Shown here in pieces: positions 1-13,900 of a stretch of 64,000 nucleotides of DNA (positions within the stretch are counted from its first letter, which is position 1; each line of letters begins with the position of its first letter). The notes under the pieces are model-generated. The model was given only the letters and a program-made list of their open reading frames with translations. It was not told where the DNA came from and searched no databases. This stretch comes from Rhabdophis nuchalis. Its lineage: Eukaryota; Chordata; Lepidosauria; Squamata; Natricidae. The translations under genes were made by a program, and so were the position numbers. Location of the stretch: positions 204,419,962 through 204,483,961 of the forward strand of contig CM077644.1 of NCBI GenBank assembly GCA_039707465.1, in the 5' to 3' direction.

Positions 1-1800
1 CTTATTCAACTACCTGCAATATAATAGTGAAACATAAATACATTGTAAATAATATTGTAAGCCCCCCAGAATCACCCTGGGATAAGATGGGTGACCAACA
101 GATTTTATATATAAGCAAAAAACAAACAAACAAATAAATAATGTGTATCCAAGATACTTTTGTAGTACTGGAAAATATACAAGTTGTAAGCAATAATTGA
201 ATTAGTAATGCTTGTTTTCTTTTCAATGTATATTTTGTTTACCCATGGTACAAAATAAAATCTTTCAGGGAAGCTGGACTGTAACTCCTATTGTAGTCCA
301 ACATATTTTGAAGAAAGCAGGTTGAAGCAAGTTGAAATATCAGGCACTACCTTAGCCAATTTTAGGAAGCGGAGATTTTAATATCTGCAGTTAGTTCTTA
401 TATTTCCTATTAAGACTATTGCAAATTCCATGGGTTAAATATACAACTTTTGTCTTGTTTACCAGATAGAAACTTGTTGTTGGAGGGGAAGGATATGCTA
501 ATATAATTTTGGATTTTTCTTATGTCTAACAAAGTTTATTTTACTTTTTGTATTAAAATTCTAAGTTGCATTGGCATTCAGAAGAAATATGAAACACACT
601 AATCCTTTCTTAGCAATGGCAACTGACTATAATCTTGAGTACTTATAAGTGGAACTTTATGATACTTTAGATTTTTTTTTTCTAAAATAAATGCAACCTC
701 TTCAACTTAACAGCAATCCTGAAACTTTCAATTTAGAAAAGATATCTGAGCATCGGTATTTCATAAAAGTCATTGCTTGCCATTTTATACCCAAACTCAT
801 ATTGTTCAAGGGCTGTGTTCCTCCTCAGGAGTGAATTTTCCTTGAGTGTATGCAGCAACAAGGAAGTGCTATTGTGTAATTTGTATTATCTGAGTGGCAT
901 TCATTTTGGACTTTATTAAATTTGATCCACTTCATCCCATTTCCTGTACAATCCACCCAAGATGCCTAAGAAATAAGTTATATGAGATAGTGTTTCCTGC
1001 AGATACTCATAAACAGCATTGTAAGTTGACACCTTACATGTTACTATATGTACTTATGTAGCAAAAAGACACACTCCATTTTTTTTGTATCAGTATGCAT
1101 TATAGTATACATTTATATTTTAATTATTTCCATCAAATATGGTATTGATATTGCATTTCTAAAAAATAGTGTATATCACAACTGTCTTTCCCTATGAAGG
1201 ACTAAAGTAACATCACACACAGAAACCATTTTTTCAACCAAAGGAAATTCACTATTTATATAAAAATATACCTTACTTGATGACCATTCAAAGTTATACC
1301 CCCCAAACCTACTCAAGTCCTATCCTCAAATTTACAACTGATGCACCCACCTTGGAGTCATATGATTGCATTTTGGGCACTTTGACAACTGATTTGCATT
1401 TACAATCATTTTATGTGTTTTTGCCATTTTCTGACAAAGTTAGTTTAATGGCCTTATTGCATTGATTTAAGAATATTAAAGAACATTACTATTATGATTA
1501 CAATCAAACAAATTACTAGTTTCTTTACGTTTTAATTTTCTTAATTTTGTTTTTTCTTTTAGTTTAAGAAAATTAGATTAAAAGTTATCTAAGGAGCATG
1601 AAAGCAAGGGAAGAAATGGTTCTTTCCATAAGTCAAAATGATTTTGAATTTTTAGATCAAGAAATTAAAGGACAATATCAGAGAGGAAAACTTCTAAGTT
1701 AATATTAGCCAATTTGATTCTTGTTTAAGTAGATCAGTAATACATTAGCAATTAAACTAGTTAGCAGTTTCTATAGCTAAAATTTTGGCAAAATACATAC
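1..1800 (-). other. ADGRV1 intron after W36
   Basis: AT-rich intron sequence. I see no exon, repeat family or RNA gene here. The following Calx-beta half-repeat expected after W36 is not recognisable in it. Confidence 0.6.
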
Positions 1801-1947
1801 CACCCCTGAAGTTGGAAATATGTCATTAATACTCCCGCTTGCTTCCCAGTGTACTATAACATGTCCAAATGTACTTATTAAGCGCTCAACATTCAAGGTG
1901 ATCAAGGTGTCCTGTTCCATTTCTTCTGCTTGTTTAAATAAAGAATT
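1801..1947 (-). CDS. ADGRV1: ADGRV1 exon W36 (Calx-beta), last exon in window
   Basis: Forty-nine codons, phase 0 to 0. Encodes [39 protein letters not shown] and NDIFPTSGV: the first half of a Calx-beta repeat, whose second half must lie beyond the left edge. Acceptor TTAG, donor GTATGT. Confidence 0.95.
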
Positions 1948-4900
1948 CTAAAAATATATGAAAAATTATACATAAATAGTTTAACATGCATATATTGCTC
2001 TTTAAGCACTAACAAAAAAAAAACCCATGTATTCAAAAATGTATAAGAATAGTTAAAATCATAATTTAATATGAAAAGGTGTGACTATCAGATTTTGCTT
2101 TAATAGAAGAGTAAATCTTACTTCAGGCACAGCAATATGTCTATACTCCCCAGACATTTAACCCATACTTGGGTATCCAAGATGTGATGTGGTTTTATTC
2201 CACAATAGTTAGAAGCACTTTTTCTTTCTTTATCCATATGCACACAGATCTGCCTACTGAAAAATTTTGAAATCAATTCCATCTGCCTTTAGCTCTACTA
2301 AAGTTTTCCTAGCCTTAAGATTGGGAGATTTCTGTCAATATTTACTTAAAAGTTCTATCTAGTCTGAGAAATGTTGGTTCCCATTTTGACAACCTTCTAC
2401 AACATAGAAAATTAGTATGACTGAAATGCAGCCAATGAAGAAACCGAGTTCTCTATATTTAATTTCACAAGAGAAATAAACAATAAATAAGTTAGGCCAG
2501 TTTTTATAAACATTTTCACACCCATTATAACACCATTATGTGGTAGCAAATAATTACTGGACTTCGATTTAAGACCTTGGATTCAGGTGTCCTTGAACCA
2601 GTGATCTGTCAGAGTAACTTAACCATGCAGTATTATTATGTATTGTCATCAGTGTAAACTATTAAATTGCCTTGGGGAAGCTAGGATATAAATCTGAAAA
2701 CAATACATTTTCCTAATTTTATAAGCCATCACAAAAAGAATTCACTATTAAACCAGTATTACATGACAGAAATTGCAGATTCCAAAGCATTTTTATTTAT
2801 TTTTACTTTTATATACTATCCATCTTGCTATCCAAAGACGAATGAATAATATGGTGAGATATGTTACTAAGACATCTGTTTATGATACTGGTGTTGTCTT
2901 TTACAACATTATAAACATGAATACATTCCATATGTGTTAACAGGAGCCTAATATTAAAATATAATTTAATATTTTAATTGTACCTGGGCAAATGCAACAA
3001 CTCCATGAGCATCATCATTAGAGGGTATCAGTATGGTCACATAACCATTAGGACCTATTTCTGCACCACCCTTTGGATTTTTCAGCCATACTCCAAAAGA
3101 TTCTTCTTCCTCTGGGACTATGTCATCAAAAATATTGATTGCTATCACAATTTCTTTATCTCCTGATTCAAATATCAGTTCACCTGAACTAGCATAAAAA
3201 CAGAGTTGTACAGCATATTTATAATTAAACAATTGTTCTTCTGAGACAAAGTAAAATCAGTTTTGATACAGAAAAAATGTAATTTTAGGTACTTTAAAAA
3301 ACAGTTTCTATCAGTTACTAATTTGTTGTTGCTATAAATTAAGTGTTACAGGAAACATATGAGGTCAATTCAAAAATAAGCAAGTAGACATGTTTATATA
3401 GAATAATTTATCCTTTTCCTCCTATCTGTAAAATCCTGAAATTTTTATAGTCTGTTTTGGGATATCATTCCACACACTGAAGCAGATTTTAAATGCACTA
3501 TGTATGGAACAGTGCGGCATGAAACTCTCTGTCTCCATATTACTCTAACAGGCCATTTCGTTTGCTAGGTAGGTACCGCATACAACTTTTTTAGCAAATA
3601 ATATACCCTGCATTCCATTTAGATTAGACCACTTTCATTGTTTTTAGACTTTATCCAGTTTTATCCCAAAGGAAAAATATCTCTCAGCAATCAATCAATC
3701 AATCAAAAAAATAGTAATCAGACTTCTATCAGCTTTCTAGGCTACTATATTCCATTATCATCTTTAATTTGGTAGTTTTTTGTTTATAATCTTTGACAGT
3801 ACTCTTTCCTCTATTTCTGAACAATTCCAAGATAATGTCCTTGGTTGCTCTCTGTCACTTTCTCACTGTAGAATTTTCACTAGAAAGTTAAAGATTCAGA
3901 ACATGGAATGCATTTTATTAGGAACTCAAATCTTTGCAGCAAAAGAAATAAAAATAGTATGATGACTGTAACATTGTTTTATAAACTGTAACTAACAAAA
4001 GTAACAATACATTCATAATCAATATAAAACAATAAAATCATACCTAGGTATAAAATCTGACTGATTTGAAATTGCAGTTAGCTCGTAAACATAGGAATAG
4101 GAATCTCCAGTCACAACAATGAGACTTTTGTTAGAATTAAGAGACTTTACATTGATACTGGAAATACGATTGGCAGAAGGAGCTTCTAACAACTGAGAAA
4201 ACCGATTCATTTCTGAGTTCCAGGAATACAGAGCTGATTTATCTTTGCTGGCAAACAGTACCTGCACTACAGCAAGAATCAAAGAAGATAAGAATGTTAG
4301 AGAAAAATATTAACATTTTATGCTAAAAAAAATTAAAATATTTAATTGGTTTTGTTCAAGGTGTATTTTGCATTTACTCAGCACTTTCTGTTTTAGAGAT
4401 ATACAAAGCGCTTAAAAGGGTACTCCAAAAGGGCACTGAGATGAATAAACATCAGTCCTTGAACCATGTCTCCTGGAAGCTCAGCATGGCTGCTTCTAAG
4501 GCTTACCACATCATTCATCTGAATGTATATATGTAGACAACACTTTTGCTGGTATCACAAACATAGCAAAGCAATTGTGCATGCACTGCCATATTTAGAC
4601 AATCAGGGAAAGATTTGTGCAAGCAGCTGTGCAAAGTGTTCCTGAAGGAGAGAAGGAATGTTTGCACTTTGCAGCAAATGCAGCATGCTCTCATTTTTCT
4701 GCCAATCACAAAAAAACTTTATTCTGAACACATGATTAAGATACATGTTAAAAACTGTTCTGTAAGTTTGTTTTCTCTCTGGAAGCTTGGGTTGTGAGAA
4801 TGACTCTATTGCTAATCATATTAGGCTAAGAAACAAAGTGCACAAATATAATGACTTTTTAGGGCCATTTCATATCTGGCAATGCCATTAAGAGGCATGT

Positions 4901-7900
4901 AATATCCATATCCAAATTGCTCCAAGTACTTATTTTCAAAAATCATGACCAACTGTACATCTCATAGCATCTAAAAGGCCAATAATATTACTTATGATGA
5001 TGGTGTAAAAATGACATTTTCCCCTAGAGGAAAATTATATCTGGCGAGGGAGTGGGGGGAATCATGTTTGAATTAATGCAGATTTAGAGATAATTGTCAT
5101 ACTTACCTAAACCTGAAGGTGGGAAAGAAGCATGGATTGCATTTACTGCTCTGATGGAAATGGACTGAAAATATCTGAAGGAAAATTGCCCTGCCTCCCA
5201 AATAAAAATTTCACATGTACCGTTGAGCTCTATGGAGAGTAAAATCAGACAGCTTTCTATGAATATAGGTATTTATAACTACTAATCAATAGATAGTAAG
5301 ATCTAATATACGAGTTCATTTTAGGAAACACTGGATTATAGAACTACAACCGTGTTTCCTTCATGTATTCATTACAAATTATTTTTTCTTATGTCCCTAA
5401 TATCAGAAGAAACCATTGACAAACAAATTTTGAAACAAAAGGAAAAAACAACTAGCACAATCCCCCCAAAATATATGATCAAGTTTGCATAGTTGGCCTA
5501 TTAAAAATGTTATATAGTAAGTATATATCGAAAGATTATCATTAAACAAAGCAACTTATTAATTATAAGAATCATTAAAAGTTTTTTCTTGCTTCAATTT
5601 CCACACTTAATCTATCAAATATGAATACCGTTTGCAAAAATTAGGTAGATGTCAGATCCAGAAATGACAGCTTTGACTTGTGTTATTCCATTGATTGGCA
5701 CTTCTTGAAACCTTATAAAATCATTTTCTGACCACTTGAATAAAAGAGGTGTATGCATGGATTCACAAGGGACAGTGACTAGATATGTTGTACTTCCTCT
5801 GGGGAAAAGATCCAGACTCAAAACTCCATTCACAGAAAGTTGATTACGGAATATAAAGATGCCATTATTCCACTGGAAAATCTGTAAAATGCGAAATAAC
5901 TCTAGTTATAACTAAAATTGGAAGAAATCAAATGTTAAAATATCATTGTCCTAAATATGACACCTGGTATGGAATATGGAAAACTGGAATATATTTCTTG
6001 TTCATTATGTATATAAATAAACAGCCATAGGAATTATTCAAGGAAGAGCTATTTTTTTAAATTGGTACCATATAATTTTACATCATTCTTTTTAAATTTT
6101 CCTTTTGAAAGAAAATATAATGATCATCTTCATGGTGGAGCATGGCAGTCCTGAACTTATTTCATTACTGGTTGCCCAAGATACATGTGTGAATGCTTTG
6201 TTTTCACATTATATCATCATCTTTGGCAGTCTGCAAATTTACAGACTTCAATTAAATTTAACAAGAACATATCCCAAGGAACCTCTCACCGTGGGCCTTT
6301 TTTCAGAAAAGGAAAATAGGGCTGTTTGGAGCAACAGAATTCTCAATTACCTTCAGCTGGAAAGTAAGCTCAAGAACACCATCAGAACTTTTACTGCACC
6401 TCAAAAGCAAAGAGAATTCTGAGGGTGTTACCATTGGGAGGGGGGGGGGGCTTTTGACTGTAAATATAACTCATTAATTGACTGAAATTTTTCAAAACAA
6501 CTCGTATACAATTAAATATGTGTTAAGATAATAAACTCTTTTGCTCCCCTTCCAGTCCTAAAACATCACTTTTGACATCACTGCAGAGTTGTGTGACTTC
6601 TCTCTTCAAGTACAACAATCTTTGGAGAGTTTACATTGACAGCCATGCATTTTACTTTGTGCATTTGAGTATTAATTGAGCTAAAGAGGAAGCATCACCA
6701 CTGGACGGAGGCATGTTGGATGCAGAAAAGTACAATGGTTTGGAGTCTTCATTGACACAGGGGAACTGGAGTTTGAATTAAAGGTTTATATGCTATAATA
6801 TAGATATGGTGCTCAATAATGTAGGCACCAAGTTCAAGATTCATCCAAAAATGAGATGCATGATCAGCCAGAGTAATAAGAATAATTGAAGATTAGGAGC
6901 GTATTTAAAGCAGAGCTCCAACTGAGAAAAGTTTTAACCATTAATTGTTTATCACTTCATCTGATTAATCTGTAATCATCATTTTGAATACAAAGCAGTA
7001 ATTTGCAGATATGAATACAAAAACGTGTCCTGAAGAAGGGTGCAAAAAACATCCAGGTACATATTTATGTAGGTGGTACTCAAGTTGCATTTATTAATGT
7101 GCAATAAAAACATAAAAGTAGAAAACAGTCTAAATTTCAAATATTTCCAGTGATCATATGATTCAAATATATACACTTGAATTTGCTGCCTGGTTTGTAT
7201 GTATCTTCTAAGGAATTCACAAGGCTGTGTAGGTTCTGAATATGTTACTAGATAATATGTTATTAGGTAAATATACAAAGGCAAATACAGGAAATAAAAT
7301 GAAGATTCTCCTAACCTGGGTAGACTTAGATTCTGGTGTACAACTTGCAATAATCAAATAATGGCTTTGATTCAAACTGAAATATTTTATATCACTGGTG
7401 GATGGCACCAATATAGACTGTACCTGAAAGAAAGCAAGAAAGTAAGAAAAAGAAATACAGTCGCACGTATCTAATTACAACCTTCAAAATGTATCTCACT
7501 TGTTTTAATATAGCAATGCAACGTAAGGCAAAATGATGTAAATAAAATGAACATCTTAACATCGGGCACTAAAACTTCCAAATTCATCTCTGAGGTTTCT
7601 GGTATTTTCTTAAAAGTATCAGCAGCTGCATTATAGGCATGGCAATTAATCTCTGAGATAAGTGACATAATCCATACACTTACACAACATTTAAGAATGA
7701 AACTTCAATAGTTAAATGATTTATGGTGGATATCAAGCTGACTCAATGATGATGAAAATATCTCAGGTGCTTATAAGGGTGATTTAAAAATCTACATTTA
7801 AAATCGTATGTCTGAAGATTTAAGTACTAAATTAATTTTTACTGCCCTTTTGTTTTCCTGCCCTTCCAGCTTTCCATGCTGACCTAGCTCCTTATTTCCT

Positions 7901-10900
7901 GCCTTGCTAACTCTATGCCTCACACTCAGCATCAATACACAATCTCTCTTGTTCTTAGGTTTTCTGTGACTTGGGAGCTTTATTTTTGCGAACTTGTGTC
8001 TTTCTTAACTGACTATATACATTTCCCACAAATATATATCCACCCTCTGAACAGTTATAAAAATATTCATTCTCGTCACCTGACTCTTCAAAAAATTAGG
8101 TTCCTTGCAGCCCTTGACTTTTCCCTTGGAATTACTTTAAAAGCTGTTCTGTCACACTTTTGATATTACACACTAGCAAACTGATACCATCATGATTAAA
8201 ATGCACTCCATATTTTTATATAGAACTGGCTTGTCAGAAAATGAATTCCATCTCTGAGGGAGATGGGTGGTTAAGAAAGATGAACTATAAACAAATAAAT
8301 TCCCAATCACTCAAATATCTAATCCCACTCTTGTTATTTTCTCTGTCACATTCATTCCTCATCTTGCTGTCAAATTCACAAGCATATTTAATACTTTAGT
8401 CTTTTTATTTATTTATTTCTAAATAGCATTCTAGAGTGAAACTCAGGCCTATTCTTACAGTTTTTCTATAAAAATTAGCGAGAACACTTTAGGTGTGCTG
8501 CCTTGTGGCTTTTCATTAAACCTACTCATTGGTTCTAAGATTGAAATAACTTTGTTACACTATTGCCATTCTAGACTGAAAAAATATGTCCATTTTTTGG
8601 AAGTTTTTTCAGAACAAGGTTATTTTTCCCATAGGAGTAAATTCATCTTATACTTTTTAAACAAAATGCTAGCAAATTCAATTAATTATGTGTAAATGCA
8701 TATTTAGCTTTAGCTTTCGCTCAAAAAGATGCTCTTGCATACTTAACTGTGGTTTACAAACAAGTATTTATAATTTTTCTGATATTGCTTTGATATTATC
8801 GGGAAGAATAATTTTCAATTCAAGTATGTGAGTCATAAAAAAGTTGAAAGGAAGTTTGGATAATGAAACAATACCTCTAGGAGCTGAAATCCAGAGGTAA
8901 ACAAGAATACCGTGTTGTTAGAAGGTCTATTTTCTTTTATTCCACCATGAGTAATTACTAAGTAGGAGGAATCATTGATTTGAAATGCAGTACAATGATG
9001 AGGGTTCTCAATACTGAATTCCTAAACAAAAAGTAAATCAATCGCTTTTTTACTATTCAATTAATAAAATCCATGAATTATTTTAAGACAAAATATTTAA
9101 CATTCCTCTCTATTGAAATAAGATTTATAGATAGTCCTCCATTAATGATTGCCTCAATTAGCAACTTTCAAAGTTACGATGTTAATGAAAAAAATAATTT
9201 TACAAGCAATCCTCACATTTATGACCTTTACAAGTCTGTAAAGCAAAGGAAAGCTGAAGAACATAAGCATGGCCATGGTTTCAATTAGAAACCATTTCAC
9301 TTAAAAACTGAATTGCTGGTCCTAGTTGTGGTTTTTAAACAAGGTCTATCTGTGTACCACATAGCTTGAAACAATGCTATGATCTAATATTCTTAGATAT
9401 CAATATAATTTTTTACAGTATTTACCTCAACAGGAACAAAAACTCCCTGCCATCGATATAGTGAAGATTTTGCATCTGGATTTGTTCTTAACAATAAACC
9501 ATATAAAAAGTCTCCTTCCATAAAGAAACACCAGCTAGATATTGATTCTTCCTCAAAACTTTGTAAAATGGCCAGTACACTTAAACCACCCTCTGCAATT
9601 AAAAGAAAATTAACGCTATTAAGACAAAGAAAGTCCATATTGATAGCTGACCAATGAGTTTACCCCAAATGACCATGAGCTGCTAAAATTGCATTATCTA
9701 GAAGAAAAAAGGCAAATAGGATAAAGTCTAGGCACCTGCTTATCAAACCATTCCAAAATCTTGGAAACAATTCAGAACAATCCTATAAAACCACTAGCCT
9801 CTCACTGCTGTATCCTCCCATGGAAAAATTTACTCCAGTTGCCCACGGGAAGATTACTAAAACAGAAAACAACTGGCACCTATCCTTCTCTGATCATATT
9901 GTAACTACTAAGAAAAAAAGAAAAATAAAGGGGGGGAAACACCTTAAAAGCCACATTATGGAAAGAAAGGGATCTTGTAAAAGGAAATTAAGGGAACCGG
10001 ATGGACACCTTCAATGGGAAACTGCTTCATCTTTTTTCTTCTAAAGAAGAAAAAAACAGCACAGACTTCTTGGATTTTTTTTCTACAGGGAAAGCTAACC
10101 CAGAAGTTAATTTTTTCAGCTTCCAAGACTTATATATGTCTTGGGATGCTATGAGAACAACTTAGAATCCCAAGACATATATATGGCACAAAAAGGTACA
10201 AAGCCAATTTTGGATGGATACAGTCATTGTCTATGGAAGGGGCTTTATTTCTCTGTGATTGAATCGACCAAATTACAGTACAACTAATAAAAACCTATCC
10301 TGTATAACCTATCAAAACCCGTGAATTGACTTACTTATCCCAAATGCAGAATCAGGTCGTGTTTCCCATTCCACACTCACTGATGTATTGAGTCCATTGC
10401 TCCGAGATATTTTCAAGTAGACTGTAGTGTTGGCTTCCTCAGCTATAATAGAATTTGTCCTAAGAATTATAGAAGATTTAACAGAATATATAAATAGTGG
10501 TCCTTTTTCAGATTCATTTCTCTAAGTGCTATGCAATTAAATAAATGATAAAAAGATACAACTAAATAAATGATAAAATAAAAATACAAGGAAGGGATTC
10601 TGTTGGCATATTGCTTGTAAAAAAGCTGCTTTTCACCGCATGTAAAATCTGACATATTCTGATGTTAAAATAGTAGACTTTTTCACAGTAGTTCTGAGAA
10701 TAGATGCTAATTATAATGCAAATATTCTATAAATTATAACAAGATATTTAGAAATGTAACCTGTGCCGCCCTGGGTCCTTTTTTAGGAGAAGGGCGGGGT
10801 ATAAATTGGATAAATTAAATTAAATTAAACCTGTGGTTCTTTAGAATTTTCACAGTTTACTCAAAAGATACCAAATGTCTCTGGCTTGGGTGAATATAGA

Positions 10901-13900
10901 ACTGATTGTGCAAAAATATCTGGAGATATCAACAGAGTGGAGCACTAATAGAATCAGGCCTGTTCAAGGGCCTCACAACTTTGCCTCTGGCCATGCATGT
11001 GCACAGATAGTTCTTCCAGGACTATCCGTGTGTTGATCAGCAGTCATCTTAAAAGTTGTGTTACCCTGTGCATTCACATATAGTCAGTCAAAGTGGGAGC
11101 CTCAAAATGAGTTAAGTCTTTTAGAAGAAATGGCATTTCAACACTCTTGAGCAGTAGGTTAGCTTTGTTTGCAACAAAAGGCAATCTCCAAAATGGTTTT
11201 TCAGATTCCTAGCTTGGGCTGCACATTGTTTCCCATGGCATCCAGAGAAAAAGACAGAGAAATACACAGATTTTAATAGAACTGACACGGAATCATATTC
11301 CATCAATAATAAAAACAGATTAGATGTCAGGAATAAAAACTCAACCTGGGAAAATTAATGAAATCTCCAAATGCCTACTGTTAAAGAAAAGATGGTCAAT
11401 ATATAGAAGCATCTAAATGTATAACTATTATTTAATGTATGTTTTTAAAATATTTGTATACTGTCTTCTGTTGAAAATATATGGATGATTAGCAATGAAA
11501 AAATTACTATCAACATTTATGGTTGTTATTTATTCTAATTCTACTAACATTCTTCTGATATTTCTAACTCCGACATTTGCCATTTTCTGTGTTATATTGT
11601 AAACATCAAGAAATTTAAGAAGACTAAAGGCTAAAGTTAACTTTTATATATAACTAACAAATTAATTTCTGACCTAACACAATATTTACCTCTCTGTAAC
11701 TGGAAAGATACTGAAAAGTCCCAAAGGGGCTTGATTTTGCAACACTGTGATCAATGTTTCTGTTCTTGCACCCAATCTGGCTCCACCAGTTGGATTGAAC
11801 AGTGTAACAATGAAATGTTCGTCCATTTCTGGTTCAGTATCCAGGATGGCAGTAATATGCAGAGTCTGAATAAAAGGCAACATATGTATTAAAATCTTGG
11901 ATACCAGTATAATTATATTAAGACATGGAATGAAATCAAGAGCAACATGTTAGCATGGGATAAACTGTCATTGTTATAACCTAAAAGAGAATTTTTATTC
12001 TTCAAAATATTATATTTAAAATCAAGTATTAAAATCTTGAATCAACTATAATCAACAATGAAACTCTGTAATAATTTTACATCTCAAAAGCAATTACAAA
12101 TATTCTTAATAAGCACTATTATTTTGAAAAAGAAGCACATAAATACCATCTTGTAGTAACTCATCAGAACTTGCAAAATACGATGTCCAATAAAATGCAT
12201 GTATTTTCAAAAATAATTGCTATTGAAATAAATATTCCCAAATAAACGTGTACTGTGATGTCAGCTAAAGAACCTTTGGGGTTTTTTTTGTTTTTTTTGA
12301 AAAAGTTTTATTGGTTTTTACAATTTTTCAAAGGGTAAGGTAGGGGTTACAGAAACATTTTGAGAACCTTTGCGTCAGAGTCCTTGGCCTTCCCAGGCTA
12401 CATAATAAAACATTGGTAAGAAAATTTATCAAAAAATACTACAAGATAAAGATAAGTGAATACATCATACATTTCCCATTCTACGCTGGCAGACTTGTAC
12501 AAACATCCTGGTAGAAAAAGGTTAAAAAAAGTTAATAAAAAAAGAAAAAAAGCAAACAAAGTCATTTTTTGGATCTAAGCCTCTTGGCAATTGTATCTTC
12601 TTTTTCTCCCTCCTGGCCCCCAGTGGGCGGGGCCGTGGCCCCCCCTGCTCCCCCTGGATCTTCCCCCAGGACAGAGGAATGTTTTTTAAGAAAGGCTTCC
12701 GCCTTGACAATTGTTTTAATCCTTACTCTTCCTCCTTCCCAGAACACCAGCATCCCTTCGGGCATCGCCCACTTGAACCAAATCCCGTGATCAAACAATT
12801 TTTTGGATAAGAAGGAATACCTCCTTCTCATCTCCCTAATCTTTTTTGGGATCTGCTTCAAGATGACGACAACCTTTTGTTGGTAAATTAACGGGCCCCC
12901 TCTCTGCGCCTTCAAAATTTCCTCTCTGGTTGACCTTTTAACAAATTTAACATGTATCTCTCTGGGTACTTCATTTATCCTGGCATATGCGGAATTTATT
13001 CTGTAAACTAGGTCAATGTGCCCCCTGATCTCATCCTTAGCTTTATGTAAATAATCTGCTAAAATTGTACTCATGAGTTCAGGGAGACACTCACCCAGTT
13101 CCTCAGAAATATTCTGAAATCTTAAAAAATATGTCATCCTTTCCATATCAATCCTAGACACATGCCCATTTATTTCTACAACCTCATTAGTAACATTATT
13201 AAGCTCTCCCTTTGCCCCAGCCAGCCCCCCTTCCAACTCTTCAGTCTTCTGTGTGTTCTCCCGCACTTGCTTCCGTGTTTCCAGAAGTTCCTTTTTAAAG
13301 TTGCTATTTTCTTCTCTCTGAGCCTTGATCTCTTGCATCAAAGTTTGTAATACAGATTCCAGAGAAGACATTCTTTGTTCCAAACCTGCCAGTTCTGATT
13401 TTTGTGCCATAGTTACCTATTAAAGTCAGTGCCACTAAAATGGTGTTTTTTGGGTGGGGCCGCTGAGGCAAGTCAGGATGAAAGTTTCAAGTCAGGGTTG
13501 TAGAAAGTTCAAGAACCAGAAGAGAAACACTTTTCCAAATCAATAATTATAGTAGAAAAGGCACTCCAGACAAGGAATCAATTAATCCAAAAAATTCTTC
13601 ATTAATGGCAAGAGGAAGTCCAAATCACAAGGAAATGCTGGTAATTTTCCATAAATGAAAGTCATTCAGGAACAAAGAGTAGCCATTTCCCACCGCCCAA
13701 ACTGAGAGCCAGCCGGAGAAAGTTACAAAAGAAAAGTTGTTGCAAGTCAATCGAACTTAGAAACATTGTAAAAAAGCAAGCCGCATACCACTTTCACTTG
13801 CTTTCATTAAGTTCCAGGCAATCCACATAGAAAAAATCCGGTTCCTCACAACGAGGAGCCATTTCCGAGCGCCGCTTTAAATCCGAGGGGGGGTTTAATG

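Larger units (their letters stand above)
1948..8874 (-). other. ADGRV1 introns W30-W36, no recognised elements
   Basis: The intron stretches 1948-2983, 3189-4043, 4267-5106, 5230-5628, 5882-7315 and 7424-8874 are plain AT-rich sequence. Only a short ATCA repeat near 3688 and a G12-type run near 6440 stand out. This is the least repeat-laden part of the window. Confidence 0.6.

Noticed and set aside
2..226. Minus-strand frame at the left edge with a hydrophobic stretch, considered as the next ADGRV1 exon.
   Set aside because: No Calx-beta motif and no match to the expected continuation of W36.
6105..6422. 105-codon plus-strand frame.
   Set aside because: Lies in an ADGRV1 intron, no recognisable domain, AT-rich composition; chance frame.
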